From Acholeplasmataceae bacterium UBA6190 (lineage in GTDB: Bacteria > Bacillota_I > Bacilli_A > Acholeplasmatales > Acholeplasmataceae): a DNA stretch of 10,807 nt. The notes below the pieces were generated by a model. That model made no database searches. It was not told the DNA's origin and worked only from the letters and a program-made list of their open reading frames with translations. The DNA is taken from NCBI GenBank assembly GCA_002422045.1, contig DITG01000049.1, positions 1 through 10,807 on the forward strand, read 5' to 3'. Every line of letters begins with the position of its first letter. The first letter of the stretch is position 1. Below, piece by piece: positions 5,815 through 10,807 of the stretch. Position numbers and translations under genes: made by a program.

Positions 5815-7206
5815 ATGAAACGGATTGAAACTTTCTTAAATAGTGGATTATACATCGCAATCATCTTCTTGATCACCTTTGTCTCTTGGACAATGTATGA
5901 AGATACGCCGCCCTATGCTTTTAACCTATATCTGATGATGGGTATGTTTTTTTTGATCACCATCAACACGATCATCTTAATCAGTTATAGAAATACCCTC
6001 TATATTCTGCCAACCGTCATCTCACTCGTTTTCGTCATCAATAAGTCAGATATGACATTTGACACGATTGCTTCTTTAGGATTTCCAATCCTTGCATTAT
6101 CCATCTTCTTTGTCGGTCCAATGGTGCACATCATCAGATTTAAACCAGTATTTAGAAGAGGTGTCTTCTTCTTTGGTTTCTTGTTGATTGCAATCTCTTA
6201 TCTCATTCCGCTTGTCTATATTCCTTTTGATATTCGTTCAATTCCAGTATCCCTGGTTGCCACATTCTATTTAGGTTTTTATGTATTCATGACCAGTACA
6301 CTTCAAGCAAACTTGAATTATCTCTTTAAGAATATGATGTTTGCCAATTTGCTGTTGACATTCCAAGTATTTTTCTATCTCTATCAGGGATATCTTCTCA
6401 ATCCTGATTTGGATATCTATCACAGAATCTTCATCGGTTGGGGCAGAAACCTAGGATGGGCAAACATCAATGACATGTGTTTCTACATCGCACTCACGTT
6501 CCCAAGTTATCTTTATTTCATATTCAAGAAACCAAATACTTATCTTTTATGGTTACTCATGATTTTACCTACTGCTGCAGTCATCTTATCAAAATCAAGA
6601 GGTGGTATCATCGGCTATGCTGTGGTGATTGTCGGTGTTGTCTTATTCTTCTTGTGGAAGGGTAACAAGAAACATCTAACACACGGACTAGTTGCATTAC
6701 TGGTTGCAGGAATACTTTCATATATCGGTAGAGAAATCTTTTATTTATGGTATGATGAACTCATTTTATCCTTTGGAAACAACATCAATGATTTTTCATC
6801 CAATCGTTTATACATTTATGAAAACGCCTGGAATGTCTTTAAACAATATCCCCTTTTTGGTGGAGGGTGGATCTCAATCTTCAGTTTCCCTTTCAGTGGA
6901 AGAATCTTCATGTATCATTCCACCATCTTCCAAGCACTTGCTGCGATGGGACTCTTTGGATTATTTGCACTGATTGTCCATTATACGCAGATCCTTAAAT
7001 ACATGTTGAAACATGCAACACTTGAAAAATATCTATTTTTGATTGGTTATCTGGCGACTCAAGTGCACGGTTTAATTGATAATGTGCAGTATGCTGTGCC
7101 CTATAGTGGGTGGATTGCTTTAATCTTAGTCATGTTTGAAACATCAAGTCAACAAACATTGTTTGAAGAAGTGAATGAACGCTATCACTTGATCAGCACA
7201 ACCTAA
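5815..7206 (+). CDS. O-antigen ligase/polymerase-like (WaaL/Wzy superfamily) membrane protein
   Basis: Protein of 463 aa from the ATG at 5815, with a G-rich ribosome site (GGGGG) just 4 nt upstream. A frame extension to 5743 would lie inside the kinase terminator and upstream of the promoter, so I reject it. Roughly ten to twelve hydrophobic segments span the protein. The O-antigen ligase-type region is in the second half: SKSRGG (259-264) at a membrane helix, a large external loop with NRLYIYENAWNVF (330-342), PLFGGGW (346-352) and MYHSTIFQALAAMGLFGL (366-383). The arginines and His368 match positions conserved in WaaL/Wzy proteins. Such enzymes transfer or polymerise lipid-linked glycans on the outer face of the membrane. 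No glycosyltransferases or flippase sit nearby, so the substrate is unknown; exopolysaccharide polymerisation or protein glycosylation are possibilities. It is a single-gene unit between two terminators. Confidence 0.82.
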   Translation: MKRIETFLNSGLYIAIIFLITFVSWTMYEDTPPYAFNLYLMMGMFFLITINTIILISYRNTLYILPTVISLVFVINKSDMTFDTIASLGFPILALSIFFVGPMVHIIRFKPVFRRGVFFFGFLLIAISYLIPLVYIPFDIRSIPVSLVATFYLGFYVFMTSTLQANLNYLFKNMMFANLLLTFQVFFYLYQGYLLNPDLDIYHRIFIGWGRNLGWANINDMCFYIALTFPSYLYFIFKKPNTYLLWLLMILPTAAVILSKSRGGIIGYAVVIVGVVLFFLWKGNKKHLTHGLVALLVAGILSYIGREIFYLWYDELILSFGNNINDFSSNRLYIYENAWNVFKQYPLFGGGWISIFSFPFSGRIFMYHSTIFQALAAMGLFGLFALIVHYTQILKYMLKHATLEKYLFLIGYLATQVHGLIDNVQYAVPYSGWIALILVMFETSSQQTLFEEVNERYHLISTT

Positions 7207-7225
7207 GGCATTCGTGCCTTTTTTT
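7205..7225 (+). terminator. Short UUCG-loop terminator
   Basis: AAGGCA (7205-7210) and TGCCTT (7215-7220) pair around a stable TTCG tetraloop, with a T-run through 7225. The stem starts within the TAA stop codon of the membrane protein gene. It is short but well formed. Confidence 0.75.
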
Positions 7226-7226
7226 G

Positions 7227-7255
7227 TTGATAGATGCTAGATTTGGTGCTATCAT
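7227..7255 (+). promoter_or_regulatory. Sigma-A-type promoter of the LRR lipoprotein gene
   Basis: TTGATA (7227-7232) and TATCAT (7250-7255) are separated by 17 bp and begin one base after the preceding T-run. The leader to the TTG start is about 30 nt and includes a strong GGGGAGG site. Confidence 0.62.
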
Positions 7256-7291
7256 AAAACTATAAGCTTTTCATTCGGGGAGGAATGCATC

Positions 7292-9187
7292 TTGAAATGG
7301 TTAACCTATGTCACACGAGTGATCTTCATCACTTTTATTCTTTTTCTATCTTCTTGTGAACCTGAGCAAGAAGAGTATTATGAAATCGAATATGAACTGA
7401 CGGAATATCGGAATGCCTATCAGGTCAAAGGGTTCAAAGGTGAAGCAAAACAGATTGAAATACCGAGTACTTTTCTGGATCTTCCTGTTCTTGGAATTTC
7501 ATATGCTGCTTTTCGTCATGCTAAAGTCGAAACTGTTATCATTCCAGATACTTTAGAATTCATTAAATCGAGTGCGTTTTACTCATTATCGATCAAAGAA
7601 GTGATCATTTCAGAACATAGTAAACTGAAAAGTCTTGATATGTATGCATTCAGCAGTTCAAGCATCAAAACCGTCTATATTCCAAAAGATACTACTGTTC
7701 TATGGGGAAGTGTTGATGCCATGATTGAAGATGTCATCATTCATCCAGATCATTCCATCTATCAAGAAATCGATGATCTCATCTATTCAAAGGATGGAAC
7801 CATCCTATACTACATACCCAATATCATCGACCAAGATTCACTCATCATACCAGAAGGTGTCACAACGATTGGTTACAGAGCAGCTGAGGATCAACAAAAT
7901 GTTAAAGCGATTCATCTGCCTAGTTCATTGAAGACCATTGAAATCATTGCATTTTCAGAAAGCCAAATCGAAACAGTTGTCTTTTCAGATGATGCTGAAC
8001 TCGAAGTGATTCAACCCTTTGCCTTTTATCAAACAAATCTCAAATCGGTTCAACTTCCTGATACGCTCAAATCGATTGGTGAACAAGCATTCGCAAAGTC
8101 TAGTCTGGAATCTATCCAACTTTCAGCATCGCTTGAATCGATTGGTGAACGCGCATTTGCAGAAACAAGAAAATTGATGGAGATCGAGATTCCTGAACTT
8201 GTGATAACCATCGGCTATGCTGCATTTTATCATAGTACACTTGAACACATTGTATTTCTAGGCAATGAAACGCACTTGAATTCTGATATATTTGTTCATA
8301 CTTTCCATCTGAAATCCATCGAAATTCCAACCACGCATCCACTTTTTCTATCAGATGATGGCATACTCTATGATAAACAACAGACAACTTTGATCCACTA
8401 CCCCTATCAACATCCACAAACTACCTTTCAATTGCCAATCACACTTTCAAAGATTGAATCACGTGCTTTCGATTATGCCTTGATAGAGCGTTTTGAAGCC
8501 TCCTTCAATCCCCATTTTAAAACCATCGATGGCGTATTATTTGATTCTGATGGCAAAACACTCATCAAATATCCTAGTCAACGAAAAGAGTTAACCTATC
8601 AGATTCCTTATGGTGTCATATCTGTTGAATCTTATGCATTTAGTAGAACGAACCACCTTGAAACATTGATTGTTTCATCATCAGTCACTCATTTAATGGC
8701 ATATTCACTCTCTAGTGCTTCAATCGATTATCTGAATTTCATGCCAAACAGTAAACTTACTTATCTGGGCAGTCACTTTTTGGGATGGTCATGGATCAAA
8801 CATCTCGTGATTCCAAAAAGTGTCCAAGTGATCGAAAACGAAGCGCTGAGTTATGCAACGGTCATCTTACTTGAATTTGATGAAGGGTTCAGTTTGGTGA
8901 TTGATGATCGGATTGCAAGAGTTAATCGCATTGAAAGCATGGTATTACCCGTGCAACATGGTTTAAGTATTCAATTCATCAGAGAACTCAATTCAGTCTA
9001 CGTCACAGAAGGCTCAGAGACATTCCTTGATTTTACAACGGATCGAAAAATAGGTACCTTCTTAGTCTTCGAAGATTTAGATGATGCCTTAAAAGAGATC
9101 CTCGACACAAAGTTCAGACACATTAGAAATCATGTGGATGTTGCAACGTTCAGATACGAGAAATTAAACCAATCTTATTTCAATTAA
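7292..9187 (+). CDS. BspA-type leucine-rich-repeat lipoprotein
   Basis: Protein of 631 aa starting at TTG, 8 nt after GGGGAGG (7277-7283). The ATG at 7285 is in another frame. A signal peptide (MKWLTYVTRVIFITFILFL) ends in lipobox LSSC with Cys22, so the protein is probably membrane-anchored and exposed. Residues about 50-530 carry LRR_5 (BspA/TpLRR) repeats of about 22-23 residues, with cores such as SIGEQAFAKSSLESIQLS and SIGERAFA. Three interspersed units share the pattern dGxLyxxdgxxLixYP, near 161-176, 356-371 and 413-428. The last 90 residues lack clear repeats. Relatives act in adhesion to host or matrix proteins or to other cells, but the partner cannot be told. It has its own promoter and terminators on both sides, and is unrelated in sequence to the propeller proteins. 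Confidence 0.9.
   Translation: MKWLTYVTRVIFITFILFLSSCEPEQEEYYEIEYELTEYRNAYQVKGFKGEAKQIEIPSTFLDLPVLGISYAAFRHAKVETVIIPDTLEFIKSSAFYSLSIKEVIISEHSKLKSLDMYAFSSSSIKTVYIPKDTTVLWGSVDAMIEDVIIHPDHSIYQEIDDLIYSKDGTILYYIPNIIDQDSLIIPEGVTTIGYRAAEDQQNVKAIHLPSSLKTIEIIAFSESQIETVVFSDDAELEVIQPFAFYQTNLKSVQLPDTLKSIGEQAFAKSSLESIQLSASLESIGERAFAETRKLMEIEIPELVITIGYAAFYHSTLEHIVFLGNETHLNSDIFVHTFHLKSIEIPTTHPLFLSDDGILYDKQQTTLIHYPYQHPQTTFQLPITLSKIESRAFDYALIERFEASFNPHFKTIDGVLFDSDGKTLIKYPSQRKELTYQIPYGVISVESYAFSRTNHLETLIVSSSVTHLMAYSLSSASIDYLNFMPNSKLTYLGSHFLGWSWIKHLVIPKSVQVIENEALSYATVILLEFDEGFSLVIDDRIARVNRIESMVLPVQHGLSIQFIRELNSVYVTEGSETFLDFTTDRKIGTFLVFEDLDDALKEILDTKFRHIRNHVDVATFRYEKLNQSYFN
8071..8160 (+). repeat. Tandem LRR-encoding DNA repeat
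   Basis: ATCGATTGGTGAAC begins at 8071 and again at 8137, 66 bp (22 codons) apart. The 24-nt stretches starting there match at 21 positions. They encode SIGEQAFA and SIGERAFA. Retained DNA-level identity suggests a relatively recent duplication of one LRR unit. Confidence 0.6.
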
Positions 9188-9189
9188 CA

Positions 9190-9226
9190 AAAAGGGTCAG
9201 CAGTTTAATGTGCTGACCCTTTTCCT
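9190..9226. terminator. Bidirectional terminator between convergent genes
   Basis: A perfect 13-bp stem (9190-9202 with 9211-9223) with an 8-nt loop lies between the LRR gene and the oppositely oriented aminotransferase gene. The A/T ends of the stem supply a U-rich tail in both directions (TTTTCCTTT rightward, TTTTTGTT leftward). Confidence 0.88.
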
Positions 9227-9237
9227 TTGAGATGAAG

Positions 9238-10242
9238 TTATAAAACGACGACCCAGTCTGCAGGATCTTCGACATCGCCAAACTGAATGCCTGTCAGAAG
9301 ATCATAGAGTTTTCTTGTGTAAGTGCCCATCGTCTCATGTGCGGCAAATACATGTTTTTTCCCGTGATGGGTAATCGATCCGATCGGGGTGATGACTGCG
9401 GCTGTACCGCAGGCACCAGCTTCTATATAGTGATCGAGTTCATCGATATAGACATCTTGTTCTTTCACTTTCAAGCCTAAGACATGTTCTGCCAAGTATT
9501 TGAGTGAACGGTTTGTGATGGAATCTAAGATAGATGGTGATTTTGGAGTGACGTATTCTTTATATTCGGTGATGCCATAGAAATTGGCTGCGCCAACTTC
9601 TTCGATCTTCGAATGTGTCTTTGGATCTAAGAAGATGCAATCCGCATATCCTGCCTGTTTGGCATGATATTGTGGATACATGGATGCTGCATAGTTTCCA
9701 CCGACTTTGACGTGTCCTACGCCTGCTGGCGCTGCTCTGTCGTAATCGGAAACGATTAAGTCCACAGGTCTGACTTCACCATTGAAATAAGATCCAACGG
9801 GTGTGCAAATGACTGAGAAGATGTATTCAGGTGCAGGTCGGAGTCCCATGTTGTCTCCGACTCCGATCATGAAAGGTCTGATGTATAAGGAATCTTTAAA
9901 ACCATAAGGAGGTACAAAGGATTCATTGGCGAGCACTGTCTTTTTCACAGCCTCAACGAATTTCTCAACAGGATAAGCAGGCATCATCATGCGTTCGCAT
10001 GACATCTGAAAACGTCTTGCGTTATCAAAGGGGCGAAACAGTTGAATCTTGCTATCTTTTCTACGGTAAGCCTTCATCCCCTCAAAGCATTGTTGTCCGT
10101 AATGCAGTGCTGTAGACGTTGCAGAAATGAGCAGTGTATCTTCACTTCTTAACTCCCCTTCGCTCCATTTGCCATCTTTATAATGGGCAATGAAGTTAAA
10201 ACTGGTCTTCGTGTACGTGAAGCCCTTCGGTCTTGTGTTCAT
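9238..10242 (-). CDS. ilvE: Branched-chain-amino-acid aminotransferase
   Basis: Protein of 334 aa of the PLP fold-type IV class, closest to the longer BCAT subgroup found in Bacillota and eukaryotes. It interconverts leucine, isoleucine and valine with their 2-oxo acids, using glutamate/2-oxoglutarate, in the cytosol. Visible motifs are ALHYGQQCFEGMKAYR (45-60), LFRPFDNARRFQMSCERM (68-85), SLYIRPFMIG (118-127), the PLP lysine in HVKVGGNYAAS (Lys179), IEEVGAANFYGI (213-224) and the phosphate-binding GACGTAAVITPIG near 272-284. The ATG is preceded by AGAGGA at 9 nt. No good promoter is visible in the 71 nt to the upstream same-strand gene, so co-transcription with it is possible. No other branched-chain pathway genes are present, so it may serve either synthesis or degradation. 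Confidence 0.93.
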   Translation of the reverse strand: MNTRPKGFTYTKTSFNFIAHYKDGKWSEGELRSEDTLLISATSTALHYGQQCFEGMKAYRRKDSKIQLFRPFDNARRFQMSCERMMMPAYPVEKFVEAVKKTVLANESFVPPYGFKDSLYIRPFMIGVGDNMGLRPAPEYIFSVICTPVGSYFNGEVRPVDLIVSDYDRAAPAGVGHVKVGGNYAASMYPQYHAKQAGYADCIFLDPKTHSKIEEVGAANFYGITEYKEYVTPKSPSILDSITNRSLKYLAEHVLGLKVKEQDVYIDELDHYIEAGACGTAAVITPIGSITHHGKKHVFAAHETMGTYTRKLYDLLTGIQFGDVEDPADWVVVL

Positions 10243-10287
10243 GATTAAAAGTCCTCTTTTTCTTATTTTTTCCCAAATGTATGGTAT

Positions 10288-10305
10288 CGAGATCTGCCAA
10301 TCTCG
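10288..10305. repeat. Short perfect inverted repeat upstream of ilvE
   Basis: CGAGAT (10288-10293) and ATCTCG (10300-10305) form a perfect 6-bp palindrome around a 6-nt spacer, 8 nt beyond the stop of the upstream membrane protein gene. No T-run follows on either strand, so it is not a standard intrinsic terminator. It could be an operator, an mRNA hairpin or chance. Confidence 0.4.
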
Positions 10306-10313
10306 TGTGATCC

Positions 10314-10807
10314 TTAAGTGAGTACAGGGCGTTTCTTGAGTTTTAAAACGTAAAGTGTTTCTTCTCTGTCATAGACAAACATCATGATCATCGCGATCAA
10401 GAATCCGTAAATGACCACTGGAACAATCAACCAGAGTACAGGAAAAAATCCCATGGAAGAAAATGGATTGACTCTGAGGAATGCCGGGACAAAGAATCCT
10501 AAGACAAGACCGAGTCCAGAAAGTTCACCCTTGACACCAAAGATGAAGGATGGATTTCTTTTATTCGGATCAAAGAAGTCTTCTGCTGGAACCCAACCGG
10601 CCATGGTGATCAAGATCTCATTGATGAAGATGATGATCAAGACAGTCATTAAGATCATGGGCATATTGTAGATTCGGTGAATCGAGATTGTGTGCATCTT
10701 GAAATGCATTAATAAAAAGGGTGCAAGGAAAATCAGATAGTGGGATACATAAAAACGAATCGTTTCCAGTTGAAATGCTCCTTTATAGCCTAAGTAACCG
10801 CCATTGA
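10314..10807 (-). CDS. Integral membrane protein of unknown function, N-terminus beyond window
   Basis: The frame is open from the stop at 10314 to the right edge, giving 163 complete codons, so the true start lies outside the window. An internal ATG at 10709 would give 131 aa, but hydrophobic, in-register sequence continues upstream (YKGAFQLETIRFYVSHYLIFLAPFLLMHF), making that start unlikely. About four membrane segments are visible: one before MHFKMH, IYNMPMILMTVLIIIFINE, GLGLVLGFFVPAFL and FFPVLWLIVPVVIYGFLIAM. A polar loop with PAEDFFDPNKRNPSF sits between the second and third. The short tail is basic (KLKKRP). The layout is faintly reminiscent of YwaF/TIGR02206-type membrane proteins, but I cannot confirm it. 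It is on the same strand as ilvE, 71 nt upstream. Confidence 0.75.
   Translation of the reverse strand, partial: NGGYLGYKGAFQLETIRFYVSHYLIFLAPFLLMHFKMHTISIHRIYNMPMILMTVLIIIFINEILITMAGWVPAEDFFDPNKRNPSFIFGVKGELSGLGLVLGFFVPAFLRVNPFSSMGFFPVLWLIVPVVIYGFLIAMIMMFVYDREETLYVLKLKKRPVLT

Noticed and set aside
10243..10313. T-box or other riboswitch leader for ilvE
   Set aside because: The gap is only 71 nt, with no T-box sequence, no specifier stem and no terminator/antiterminator pair.
10314..10709. Complete 131-aa membrane protein starting at the ATG at 10709
   Set aside because: The frame remains open to the window edge and the upstream codons encode a plausible membrane segment, so this ATG is most likely internal.

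Overview
The window reads as a chromosomal segment of a low-to-moderate GC member of the Bacillota/Mycoplasmatota side of the bacterial tree. The clues are strong AGGAGG-type ribosome binding sites, GTG and TTG starts, sigma-A-like TTGACA/TATAAT promoters, lipoprotein signal peptides, a CcpA-type cre site and short U-tailed terminators. UGA acts as a stop codon (it ends the GntR gene at a normal family C-terminus), which argues against Mycoplasma or Spiroplasma. It leaves groups using the standard code, such as Acholeplasma/Izemoplasma-like or Erysipelotrichia-like lineages. This placement is an inference, not a firm identification.

Layout. Minus strand, 1-3794: two tandem paralogous genes encoding large proteins that I read as five-bladed beta-propeller (DUF5005/DUF4185/GH43-like) proteins with discoidin-like modules. 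The promoter-proximal one is a lipoprotein. The second has no signal peptide and runs off the left edge just before its C-terminus. Minus strand, 3917-4648: a GntR/HutC-type repressor with its own terminator. Plus strand, 4811-5716: a BadF/BcrA-type sugar kinase, probably for N-acetylglucosamine or a related sugar, divergent from the repressor. Plus strand, 5815-7206: an O-antigen ligase/polymerase-like multispanning membrane protein. Plus strand, 7292-9187: a BspA-type leucine-rich-repeat lipoprotein. Minus strand, 9238-10242: a branched-chain aminotransferase, convergent to the LRR gene across a bidirectional terminator. Minus strand, 10314 to the right edge: an integral membrane protein lacking its N-terminus.

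How the genes may work together. The most coherent unit is 1-5716. The same tandem motif (CAATACATT repeated at 11 bp, with a third ATACATT 20-21 bp further on) occurs in both intergenic regions of this block. In both places it overlaps the -35 box of a leftward promoter with a 17-bp spacer: one drives the propeller operon, the other drives gntR itself. A cre site sits at the predicted transcription start of the propeller operon. The simplest reading is a small carbohydrate-utilisation regulon. Surface and intracellular propeller proteins would bind or cleave a glycan, the kinase would phosphorylate a released (amino) sugar, GntR would sense the sugar or its phosphate, and CcpA would impose catabolite repression. 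No transporter is visible, so it may lie beyond the left edge. The membrane protein, the LRR lipoprotein and the aminotransferase each appear to be separate transcription units with unrelated or unknown roles. No tRNA, rRNA, CRISPR array or mobile element was seen, and no gene-free stretch exceeds 300 bases.
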